Shown here piece by piece: positions 41,107 to 51,274 of a DNA stretch of 64,000 nt. The stretch is from Channallabes apus (Eukaryota; Chordata; Actinopteri; Siluriformes; Clariidae). The notes beneath the pieces were generated by a model. It did not search any database. It saw only the letters and a list, made by a program, of their open reading frames with translations, and was not told the origin of the DNA. The stretch's first letter is position 1; each line of letters begins with the position of its first letter. A program made the translations under genes and the position numbers. The DNA is taken from contig CM060108.1 of the NCBI GenBank assembly GCA_030522415.1, positions 53,732,452-53,796,451 of the forward strand, in the 5' to 3' direction.

Positions 41107-43849
41107 GTGAGGAACCGGCTCCGAGCCCGTGCACACCGCACACCTCTGCCTAGCATCCTGCTCGCCAACGTCCAGTCACTGGAGAACAAACTGGATGACC
41201 TCAGGGCCAGGATAAAGTTCCAGAGAGACATTCGGGACTGCAATCTCCTCTGCTTCACCGAGACATGGCTGAACCCAGCGGTGCCAGACCACGCCATACA
41301 GCCGGCCGAGTTCTTCTCGGTCCATGGACAGGACGCGGGACTCGGGGAAGTCAAGGGGAGGCGGCGTGTGCTTAATGGTGAACAACAGCTGGTGCAACAG
41401 CGCGAGCGTTGTTCCTCTTACACGCTCCTGCACACCAAACTTGGAACTACTGTCCATCATGTGTCGTCCATTTTATCTTCCACGGGAGTTCACATCGGTC
41501 ATAATCAGCGCCGTTTACATTCCTCCACAAGCGGACACTGAAACTGCCTTATGCGAGCTGCATGAGGCGCTCACACAGCACCAGACACAACACCGGGACG
41601 CTGCGCTCATTGTGGCGGGGGATTTTAATAGTGCCAACCTCAAACGCGCAGCGCCGAACTTTTATCAGCACATCACCTGCCCCACCAGGGGCGAAAGGAC
41701 ACTGGACCACTGTTATACCACGGTCAAAGACGGTTACAAGGCACAATCTCGTCCAGCGTTTGGTAAATCCGACCACACCGCCATCTTCCTCATGCCAAAA
41801 TATAAACAAAGGCTGAAACAGGAAGTTCCGATTCAGAGGGAGGTCGCGCGCTGGACGGACCAATCGGTGGCCGCGTTACAGGACGCACTCGATGACGCAG
41901 ACTGGAACATGTTCAGAAACAGCTCCGATGATGACGTCAGCGTGTTTACCGAAGCGGTTGTGGGATTTATTGGGAAGCTAGTGGACGATACGGTGGAGAA
42001 AAAGACTATCAGAACGTTTCCCAACCAGAAGCCGTGGGTGGATAAAACCATCCGCGACGCTCTGAGATCTCGCACCGCTGCCTACAACACGGGACTTGCG
42101 TCGGGGGACATGGAACCGTACAAGGCTTCGTCATACAACGTCCGGAAGGCGGTGAAAGAGGCGAAGCAGCGCTACGGGAGAAAACTAGAGTCACAGCTTC
42201 AACAGAGTGACTCTAGGAGCCTGTGGCAGGGACTGAGAACAATAACGGACTACAAAGCACCAGCATCCGGTATGACGAACGCGGACGCGACTCTGGCAGA
42301 CGAGCTGAACACATTTTACGCTCGCTTCGAGGCTGCAGCTAAAGCCGCTAGCAATGCTAATGCTAACGGCGCTAATGCTAACGGCGCTAATGCTAGCGGC
42401 GCTAACGGCTGCAGACAGGAAGACACAGTCAGCACCGGGAACGCGCTCATCATCTCCGAGCACGACGTGAGGAGAGCCTTCAAGAGAGTGAACACCAGGA
42501 AAGCAGCAGGACCAGACGGCATCTCAGGTCGTATCCTCAGAGCCTGCGCAGACCAGCTAGCACCTGTGTTCACTGAGATATTCAACATCTCTTTATCTCA
42601 GTCGGTGATCCCCACATGCTTCAAAGAGTCCATTATTGTTCCTGTTCCAAAGAAACCACATCCTGCTTCTCTCAATGACTATCGCCCTGTAGCCCTCACC
42701 TCAGTAGTGATGAAGTGCTTTGAACGCCTTATCAGAGACTTCATCATTTCTTCACTACCCGACACACTGGACCCACTACAGTTTGCATACCGTCAGAACC
42801 GCTCCACAGACGATGCAATCTCTCATCTCCTCCACACATCACTCACTCACCTGGACACTAGGAAAGGGAATTATGTTAAAATGCTCTTCATCGACTACAG
42901 CTCTGCTTTTAACACAATAATTCCTTCCACACTCACCACCAAGCTGGAGCACCTGGGACTGAGCTCATCTATATGTCAGTGGATCTCCAATTTTCTGACT
43001 GGCAGACCACAGGCAGTAAGGATGGGCGGACATGTCTCAGCCACACTCACTCTTAGCACTGGAGCCCCCCAGGGTTGTGTTCTGAGCCCCCTGCTGTACT
43101 CTTTGTACACCCACGACTGCGTGGCCACTACCAACTCCACCTCCATCATCAAGTTTGCTGACGACACCGTCGTGGTCGGACTGATCACCAACAATGATGA
43201 GTCGGACTACCTAGAGGAGATTGGAAATCTGGAGAACTGGTGCCAGAGGAACAATCTCCTCCTGAACGTCAGTAAGACAAAGGAGCTGATAGTGGACTTT
43301 AGTACAAAGCAGGAGAGGAACTACCAGACCCCCGTCATCAACAGGAGCCCAGTGGAGAGAGTGGACAGCTTCAGATACCTCGGTGTTCACATCACGCAGG
43401 ACCTATCATGGTCCTGTCACATCAACACCGTGGTGAAAAAAGCCCGGCAGCGTCTCTACCACCTCAGACGCTTGAGAGACTTTAGACTGCCCTCCAAGGT
43501 GCTCAGGAACTTCTACTCCTGCACCATAGAGAGCATCCTGACGGGAAACATCACGACCTGGTTCGGGAACAGCACCATGCAGGACAGACGAGCTCTACAG
43601 AGGGTGGTGCGATCAGCCGAGCGCATCATCCGCACTGAGCTCCCTGACCTGCACTCCATCTACAGCAAGCGGTGCTGGACTAAGGCCAGGAAGATCATGA
43701 AGGACCTCAGTCACCCCAGTAATGGACTGTTCTCTTTGTTGCGGTCTGGGAAGAGATTCCGCTCCCTAAAGGCCAACACAGAGAGGCTGAGGAGGAGCTT
43801 CTTCCCGCAGGCGATAAGGTCTCTCAATCACACCTCCACACAGGACTAA
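41107..43849 (+). pseudogene. Rex1-like ORF2 with a single frameshift
   Basis: The first frame gives the N-terminal endonuclease (LANVQSLENKLDDLRARI, LLCFTETWLNPAVPD) to about 41320. The second frame, 41324-43849, continues without a stop for 841 codons: [47 protein letters not shown], then RT blocks [70 protein letters not shown] and FADD at about 43155-43166. The two frames meet at about 41318-41325, consistent with one small indel. Apart from that the enzyme looks complete, making this one of the youngest LINEs here. The linker before the RT domain carries an ANANG repeat. Confidence 0.9.
42352..42412 (+). repeat. Coding minisatellite in the Rex1-like ORF2 linker
   Basis: About four units of 15 bp (GCTAATGCTAACGGC) encode an Ala-Asn-Gly-rich linker between endonuclease and RT; the frame is kept because the unit is a multiple of three. 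Confidence 0.9.
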
Positions 43850-44485
43850 TAACATCTTTTAAGCTCACAACACTGACTGGACAATCATGGACACATTCAT
43901 ACACACTTGCACTAAATACTCATACATCTGGACAATTGCACATGTCACCTTTCATGCATATTTGCACAACCACTGACACTTTAATACCATATTTCTATAT
44001 TTTTGCAATATTTTATTATGCCCTTATGCACAGTTAATTTTACAAATTTTACTAGTTAAAATTGTTTCTTTAGTATTTCCTTTTTATTGATTATTTATTT
44101 TACGTATAAGATTTTCTTTTCTTTTTTTTTTTTTAAGGTCACTGGCGGTCGTATAAAAGCATTTCACTGTATATTATACTGTGTATGATTGTGTATGTGA
44201 CTAATAAAATTTGAATTTGAAAATTTGATATGACAGGTTTGTGTAAAATCAATATAAATGTGCCACAAGTTATTGAAGGAAGAGGAGGAAGATGGGTATT
44301 TGAAAAAGCTGACTGGGATAAATTTCAGAAAGAAAGTGACAAATATTTAAATCAGATTGAATATGATGGTGATATATAAATGCTTGAAAATAAAGTAAGG
44401 CAGGGTATAATAACAGCAGCGCTAGAATCCGTCCCAAAAAGTCAAGGTAAAATAAAAAGAAAGGAAGTGCCATGGTGGAATGATG

Positions 44486-44862
44486 TGTCATGAACCTTGG
44501 GTGTGTGTCGACGTTGTCGTGGCATAAATGCAGAAGGCGAGCTGGCGGTTCAGTAATAATGTTTATTTAAAGTGAAACACAAAAACAAAACATAAGCTCT
44601 TTCTGTGAGCACCTAGTAGTCTCTAATAAAATTCACTTATTAACTTAAACACCAACACAAACCATACGACGTGTAATGCTAGACAACAAAAGTCACCTCA
44701 AACAGGCTATTTATACAAATCATAATTATCGTCCTCAGTTCAGGTGAACTTCTACGTCACCTGACCGAGGTGCATCCTGGAAACTGGAGTTTAAACATAA
44801 CACAACAAATACAAAACTAAACAAAACTCAAACGGGCGTTTTGGCGCCCTCTAACCCTTACA
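44486..44862 (-). mobile_element. Solo LTR
   Basis: Flanked by the 5-bp duplication TGATG (44481-44485 and 44863-44867). On the minus strand it begins TGTAAGGG and ends CATGACA (TG..CA). It contains a TATAAAT box-like word near 44710 and AAATAAA near 44560 in that orientation, in the order expected of U3 and R. The 377-bp length suits a Gypsy or retrovirus-like LTR; no internal region remains. Confidence 0.82.
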
Positions 44863-45759
44863 TGATGAATGTAAAAAAGCAGTCTAAAACAGAAATAAAG
44901 CTTTTTAAGTAATGAAAAGATCACATAATTTCATGCATATGATACAGTATAAATGTGCACAAGCAATAGTAAGGAAAACGGTAAGACAAGCAAAAAGAGT
45001 ATGTTGGAGGAATTACTGCAGTTCAATTGGGGACACTACCCAAATAGGAGAAGTGTGGACAATGATTAAAAAGATGGGTGGAGAAAGGAGAGATTGGAGC
45101 TACCCGGTGTTGGACAATGGGAATGAGGTTGCAGTTACAAATAAAGAAAAGGCTGACATTCTGGTAAATACGTTTGCTCAAGTTCACAGCTCAAATAATT
45201 TATCTGAAGAAGGGAAGAGGGGTAGAGAGAAAACTAATACTGAAAATCTGGAGGCACTGAAAGTAATGGAAAGTGATGAAGGTGAACAAAATTTACCATT
45301 TAGTATGGAAGAGTTAAACAAAGCACTGGCAAAACCTGGGAAGACTGCACCAGGGCAAGACGAAGTTTGTTATATAATGATAAAGCATCTGAGTGAAGAG
45401 GGGAAGAAGTTGTTACTGGTACTATTCAATAAAGTATGGGAAGAAGGTAGATAAGTAGAATAGAGTCTAGTAAGCCATAAAACTATAGACCCATTGCCCT
45501 GACCTCTCATATCTGTAAGTTAATGGAAAGAATGATAAATGAGAGATTAATGTATATTATGGGAAAACAAGGTATGATGACTGAGTGGATTTAGGAGAGG
45601 GAGGGGTACAATGGATGCAGTGTTATGCTTGGAAGATGATATAAGGAAAGCTCAAATAAATAAAGAGACAGTTGTAGCTGTATTTTTTATGTGGAAAAAG
45701 CATATGACATGCTATGGAGAGATTGGTTGATGATTAAGTTATATAAAATGGGAATTAGA

Positions 45760-46649
45760 CAGAGGTGGAAAGTAACGAATTACATTTACTCGCGTTACTG
45801 TGATTGAGTAGCTTTTTTGTGTATTTCTACTTTTTAAAGTAGTTCTGTAAATCTGTAATTTTACTTTTACTTAAGTACGTTTTGTTTGAAGTATTGTAAT
45901 TTGTTACATTTTAAATCGTATTCGCTACTGAGTAAAAAATAAATGAATGAAAATGATAAAATAATATATATATTATCCTTTGTATAAATGCTCCGTTGCG
46001 CCGCGTGTGTGTATCATGTCCTGGTCGCGCGCCGCTCCAGACTCCACTCCAGGTTTTCTGACATCGGCATCTACCTGACCTTCCACACGGTCGCTTCCGC
46101 CCTGAGAGTGACGTCATCGACTAGCGTGAACATATATAAACTGGATTGTGTGTGTGTGTTTGTGTGTGTGTTTGTATATACAAACCTCATTATTTCATCA
46201 GTTAATGATTGGATCTAGTTCTTTCTGCCATATACCACCATTTCCATACAGTTATATATATTATAAATAGAACCCTGAACCATTCTTTTGCTGTCTGGCC
46301 CTAGACTGGTACGTAACACCATATTTAAGTGACCACTTTGATTTTCAAGGACAAGAAAGACAACAGCTTTATTATGCAAAGGTGTTCCTTCAGTTAAAAA
46401 CAACTAGTTTGAGATTTATATCTGCTCATCTTTTTTGAACTATGCTAGAATGCCTCATCCCACTCCGCTGTTAAAAAAAAAAAAGTAACTCGGTAACTTT
46501 TACTCTGAGTAAATTTTTTAATGAGCTACTTTTTACTTTTACTTGAGTAGATTTTTATAATGGTAACTTTACTTGTACTTAAGTAAAATTTCACTGAAGT
46601 AACAGTACTTGTACTTGAGTACAAAATTTTATTACTCTTTCCACCTCTG
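45760..46649. mobile_element. Non-autonomous hAT element (890 bp)
   Basis: Flanked by the 8-bp duplication GAATTAGA (45752-45759, 46650-46657). Termini are CAGAGGTGGAAAGTAA and complement. Subterminal TTACTTAAGTA/AGTAACT words are abundant, as in common teleost hAT MITEs. No transposase. Confidence 0.92.
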
Positions 46650-46809
46650 GAATTAGAGGAAGAATTTTTAAATGGATTAGGTATTTTTTGAAAGGCAGAA
46701 CAATTCAGGTTAGGATAGGAAAAGTAATGTCTAGTAAGCATATGGCAGAGATTGGAACTCCCCATGGGAGTATAATAAGTCCCACGTTATTTTCAATTAT
46801 GATAAATGA

Positions 46810-47150
46810 CTATATTATTATGTTATGTCGTGTTTGTTGCACTGTCACTTTGTTGTTGCTCTTGTTTGCACATTTGCACGTGCACTTTATGTTGTCTGTA
46901 AAACCTGTAGTCTTACTTAGCTAGTTAGTTTTTGTTAATTTATGTTGTTACTTATGTTAGGTCAATCTGTCTTGTCTCTCCTAGCCAGCCAACTAGGCCT
47001 CTTAGTTAGCTTGTTTAGTGTTTAGTCTTTCTGTTAATTTATGTTGTACATTTATGTTGCATGTAGCACCTTGGTCCTGGAGGAACGTTGTTTCGTTTCA
47101 CTGTGTACTAACTGTATATGATTGAAGTGACAATAAAGCCTACTTGAACT
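46810..47150 (+). mobile_element. LINE 3'-end fragment
   Basis: Interrupts the I-type RT between IND and the FADD region. It ends TGACAATAAAGCCTACTTGAACTTGA-like, a Rex1/L2-type 3' UTR with an ACTTG-type tail. Heavily 5'-truncated, non-coding. Confidence 0.75.
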
Positions 47151-49052
47151 TGATATATATGGAAATGTACCAGTGGACATGGGGAGATCTTTGTTTGCGG
47201 ATGATGGGGCAATATAGAAAAGAGGAAGAAATGTGGAGTATATAGTTAAGAAAATGCAAGAAGGTATCCAGCAGGTTGAGCGTTGGGGAATAAAATGGGG
47301 CTTTAAATTCTCAGTTGAAAAATCTATAGTAATGTTTTTTACTAGGAAGAAAATTCATGAGGGGATTAACTTAAAATTATATGGAAATAGTTTGGAGAAG
47401 GTTAATACATTTTGCTTTCTGGGAGTACATTTTGACCCATGGTTAACCTGGGCAGAACATATAAGGAAGGTGGAGGATAAATGCAAAAAAGTAATAAATA
47501 CAATGAGGTGTTTAACAGGACTGGAATGGGGTGCAGACTATCAATCACGGAAATATATATGTGTAAGTTTAATACGATCAAGAATAGATTATGGGAGTGT
47601 GGTGTATGGATCAGCAGCCAAATCTGTATGTATAAGGCTTGATAAAATACAGGCTAGAGCTTTGAGGCTATACTTAGGTGTAGTACAAACATCATCAGTA
47701 TGTGCGCTTCAGGTGGAAGCGGGAGAAATGCCTTTAAACATTTGATGTAAGCAACTATGGTAAATTATTGGATTCATTTGAAGGGACATAGAGACAGACA
47801 CCCCACAAAGAAAGTGCTATAAACTAGTTGGGAAAAGGAACGAGAACAAAAGAATAGTTTCGGGTGGGTAGGAGATAAGTCAGCTAGAGAGTTGGGGGTG
47901 AGTGGAAAAGAGTTCTGTCCAACTGTGATATGGCCTGAATATCCAGTGTGGAAAATGGAAACCATGGAAGTTGATTTTAAATTGTGTCAAATCAAATCAA
48001 TAAATAGTAATATAGACCTAGTAGATGTATTTTATAGATATGTGGAACACAAGTATAGAGAGCATATTCAGATTTACACAGATGGATCAAAAGAACCTGA
48101 AACTGGAAGGACTGGATCTGCAATTTTTATAGGTAACCAGGGAAATGAAGAAAGCAAATGAACATCGAATGAACTGAGTGTGTATACAGTCGAACTGTAT
48201 GCCATCATGATGGCATTAGAATGGATTGGAAAGGAGGAAAAAATAAATAAATTCTTAATTGGAAGTGATTCGTTGTCTACACTATACAGTGTCAAATCAG
48301 GGATGTCCAGTAGCCGTCAGGACTTGGTGTATGCAATATTGACAATATATATGAGAATAAAAGAAAAAGGTAAAGAGATTCAACTCATACGGACTCCAGC
48401 CCACATAGGTATTTTAGGAAACGAGAGGGTGGATAAATTAGCCAAGCAACCAACTAAACAACATAAAATTTAAGTAAATATATAAATGTCAAAGGCTGAG
48501 GAGAAAAGTATAGTCTGGAAAGAAGCTGTGAGAGAATTCCAACAGCAGTGGGATTGGGAAATTAAAGGGAGACATTTATATGGCATTCAAAATAAAGTTG
48601 GAACTGAGAGGAACTGGGGAGGGACAAGAAGAGAAGAAACAGCAATGACAAGATTAAGAATTGGACACAGTAACCTGAATAGTACATTATACATTATAGG
48701 GAAGCATCCCACTGGCTTTTGTCAGGTTTGTCAGACACATGAAACCATAGAACATGTACTTGTAAATTGCAGAAGATATGAAGAAGAAAGGAGAAGAATG
48801 ATGGAAGAATTAAGAAAAGGTGGACTGTTCGGGACAGAGATAATAAAAAAAAAGTATTGAAAAGTGGGATGATTGGGCGAGGAAAGAAAAACATTTGTAA
48901 CTTCTTAGTTACTACTGGTTTGATGGATAGAATATGTGGAGGAAATAATCTGGATATAGAGTGAAGAAGCATCAAAGGAGAATCAACCAGAACCCTAACC
49001 CTAGTGCAACACTTACGGATACAAACCGCCGTTAAACTCCAAAGAAGAAGAA

Positions 49053-49053
<1 letters not shown>

Positions 49054-49087
<34 letters not shown>

Positions 49088-49091
49088 CGCA
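49054..49091. repeat. (GT)n-(GC)n microsatellite
   Basis: Immediately upstream of the ZNF-D 5' exon; ZNF-C has a related (GT)n at the same place. Confidence 0.95.
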
Positions 49092-49095
49092 CGTG

Positions 49096-49280
49096 TGCCA
49101 TCCAGTCCAGTAGGGGTCAGTAAAACACCACACTACAAGAGAAAGGAGAAGTAGAACTAAAGACGTTGTTATTTATCTCTATATGTAGCTGTTTCTTCAT
49201 GCGGTTCTACAGAGACTCTTAAATCTGATCGAGTTACACTAATAACAGCATTAGGAGAGAATTAACTCACTGATCCTGAG
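49096..49280 (+). other. ZNF-D non-coding 5' exon
   Basis: Nearly identical to the 5' exons of ZNF-B and ZNF-C. Donor GTAAGT at 49281-49286. The intron runs to the acceptor CCTTAACTAG ending at 51242 and contains a LINE fragment. Confidence 0.73.
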
Positions 49281-49363
49281 GTAAGTTCAAGTCTAAACAT
49301 TCTCACTACAATGCCACATGGGAATTGTGGACTGGGAGATCCAGGCTAGGCTAGTCTACTATT

Positions 49364-50561
49364 CAGAATCAGAATCAGAAAGAGTTTTATTGCCAAGTAC
49401 GCTTGCACGTACAAGGAATTTGTTTTAGTGACGGAGCTTCCAGAACAAAAAATACAAATGACAAGACAAAAACAGCATGACGCAAAAAAAAAAAAAAGAA
49501 TTTTTTTTTTAAATGGTTGACATCAAATGGAGTACGATGTGAGATACTTTTAAATAAGTTACATCAATATCTGAAGTCTGTGGTATTATACAGTATATTG
49601 CACAGTGGTGTTGTACACAATATTGCACATATATTTATTGACCGTTTGAATGATGTTTATCTGTTAAGGAGGTAGATTGCCTGGGGGAAAAAACTGTTCT
49701 TATGCCTGACTGTCCTGGTGTTCGGTGCTCTGTAGCGTCGACCCGATGGCAAAAGTTCAAAAAGAAGGTGGCTTGGGTGTGAGGGGTCCAAAGTGATATT
49801 CCGTGCCCTTTTCTTCACTCTGGATATATACAGTTCTTGCAGCGTGGGCAGGGGAGTGCCAATAATTCTTTCAGCAGTCCGAACCGTCCTTTGTAGTCTA
49901 CTGATGTCTGCTTTCGTAGCTGAGCCAAACCAGACAGTTATTGAAGTGCACAGGACGGATTCAATGACGGCTGAGTAGAACTGTGTGAGCAGCTCCTGTG
50001 GCAGGTTGAATTTCTTCAGCTGGCGAAGGAAATACAACCTCTGGTGGGCCTTTTTAACAATGGAGTCAATGTGAATGTCCCACTTCAGGTCCTGAGAGAT
50101 GGTCGTGCCCAGGAACCGGAATGACTCCACTGCCGTCACAGTGCTGTTCATGATGGTGAGTGGGGGAAGTGCAGGTGGGTTTCTCCTGAAGTCCACGATC
50201 ATCTCCACTGTTTTGAGCGTGTTTAGCTCCAGGTTGTTGTGACTGCACCAGACAGCCAACTGCTTGACCTCCCTTCTGTATGCAGACTCGTCACCGTCCT
50301 GGATGAGGCCGATGATTGTAGTGTCATCTGCAAATTTCAGGAGCTTGACAGTGGGGTCTGTGGAGGTGCAGTCGTTGGTGTAGATGGAGAAGAGCAGTGG
50401 GGAGAGAACGCAACCCTGAGGGGCTCCAGTATTGGTGGTGTGACTGTTGGATATGAATTTTCCCAGTTTCACTAGCTGCTGCCTGTCTGTCAGAAAGCTG
50501 GTGATCCAGTGACAGATAGAGCTAGGAACAGAGAGCTGGTTTAATTTGGTCTGAAGCAGTG
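49364..50561 (-). mobile_element. Rex1-like LINE fragment in the ZNF-D intron
   Basis: The intron of ZNF-B/C reads CTACTATTTACATCAAG; here CTACTATT is followed by about 1.2 kb and then ATTTACATCAAG. The element's 3' tail (complement of CAGAATCAGAATCAGAAAGA) is at 49364. It is 5'-truncated within RT. Confidence 0.9.
49657..50472 (-). CDS. Rex1-like ORF2, C-terminal part of RT (5'-truncated, open)
   Basis: 271 open codons: [35 protein letters not shown] (catalytic FADD), [67 protein letters not shown] and NSFFPQAIYLLNR at the C-terminus. No stop within the retained part. The N-terminal RT and the endonuclease are absent because of 5' truncation, so it is a dead-on-arrival copy despite the intact frame. 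It lies antisense to ZNF-D within its intron. Confidence 0.9.
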   Translation of the reverse strand: MKLGKFISNSHTTNTGAPQGCVLSPLLFSIYTNDCTSTDPTVKLLKFADDTTIIGLIQDGDESAYRREVKQLAVWCSHNNLELNTLKTVEMIVDFRRNPPALPPLTIMNSTVTAVESFRFLGTTISQDLKWDIHIDSIVKKAHQRLYFLRQLKKFNLPQELLTQFYSAVIESVLCTSITVWFGSATKADISRLQRTVRTAERIIGTPLPTLQELYISRVKKRARNITLDPSHPSHLLFELLPSGRRYRAPNTRTVRHKNSFFPQAIYLLNR

Positions 50562-51274
50562 CATTTACATCAAGATGTTACACTCCTGACTCCTCTTATC
50601 TGTTATCTTCAGGGTCTGCTCAGTTACTCCAACTATTACATACTTTACCATTTACACACAGACTAAATGATTCCATTGTGACTTTCATGCTGCTCTTTGT
50701 ACAATTACTTGGGTTTTTGCACAATTAATACTGTTGGCACTGTTGTCATTTTGCCACATACAAAACTACACATCAGGCCTTTCCTTTCTTTCTTTCTTTT
50801 TTTTTTTTTTACTGCAGGAAACTTTTTTTTTTTTTTACTTTTATTTTTGATTTATATGCTTAACTATATGTATCTTGCAGTGTTTGTTCTTGGATTCTTA
50901 TTGCACTAGTAAGTTCAGGTCAGTTCTTAACTTAACTAGCTCAACCCTCTTAGTACTTAATATATGTAAGATAAACAGTGTGCAATCTACAACCTGTCTT
51001 TGTGTTACTGTCTCTATGGACATCTGGACTTTCCTTCAGGAACAATTCATTATCTATCCATCCACCCATCCAAGCAAACAGTTACTGACTGGATCCTAAA
51101 TAGAGCTCTGGTTCATATGTAATAGTGTCTGTAGTACCAGAAAATGATTTTTAAAAAGGCATTAAATCTAATTTTTTTTTTTGTATCGAACAATGTTTTG
51201 TATCTTTCATGAAGTTGAATTCTGTTTTCTTTCCTTAACTAGAGATAAAGAAGAACAAACATATTATTTATATT

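Larger units (their letters stand above)
40834..44227 (+). mobile_element. Rex1-like non-LTR retrotransposon, apparently full-length
   Basis: Flanked by GATATG (40828-40833 and 44228-44233). The 5' end starts CAAGATGGCGCCGGTGA, typical of an intact LINE 5' end, and the 3' end carries a TTTGAAT-type tail after GACTAATAAAATTTG. Length 3394 bp. Same group as 4823-7989 and 49364-50561. Confidence 0.88.
44234..48860 (+). pseudogene. I-type LINE ORF2 (reverse transcriptase + RNase H), fragmented, endonuclease missing
   Basis: Pieces in order: a post-endonuclease segment WVFEKADWDKFQ and KRKEVPWWND (44234-44480); the RT start REWSYP-like region and TAPGQDEVCYIMIKHL (44912-45454); RPIALTSHICKLMERM (near 45490); GTPHGSIISPTLFSIMIND (46755-46809); SLFADDGAI (near 47190); FLGVHFDPWLTWAEHI and RIDYGSVVYG (47233-47745); RNase H IYTDGSKEP, VELYAIMMALEWI, IGSDSLSTL and PAHIGILGNERVDKLA (47892-48473), with the D-E-D-D/H-type residues readable; and a C-terminal CQVC..HVLVNC knuckle (48486-48860). 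Stops, frameshifts and four insertions kill it. The endonuclease expected before 44234 is absent. Confidence 0.83.
39480..49053 (+). mobile_element. I-type LINE (I/Nimb-like), broken up by four later insertions
   Basis: Composite of 39480-40833, 44234-44485, 44868-45759, 46658-46809 and about 47151-49053. It encodes a CCHC gag-like ORF1 and an ORF2 with RT and RNase H, the hallmark of the I group, and ends in a GAAGAAGAAG tail at about 49042-49053. It lies between the ZNF-D upstream DNA and its 5' exon, within a GT-rich stretch that obscures the target duplication. Confidence 0.82.
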
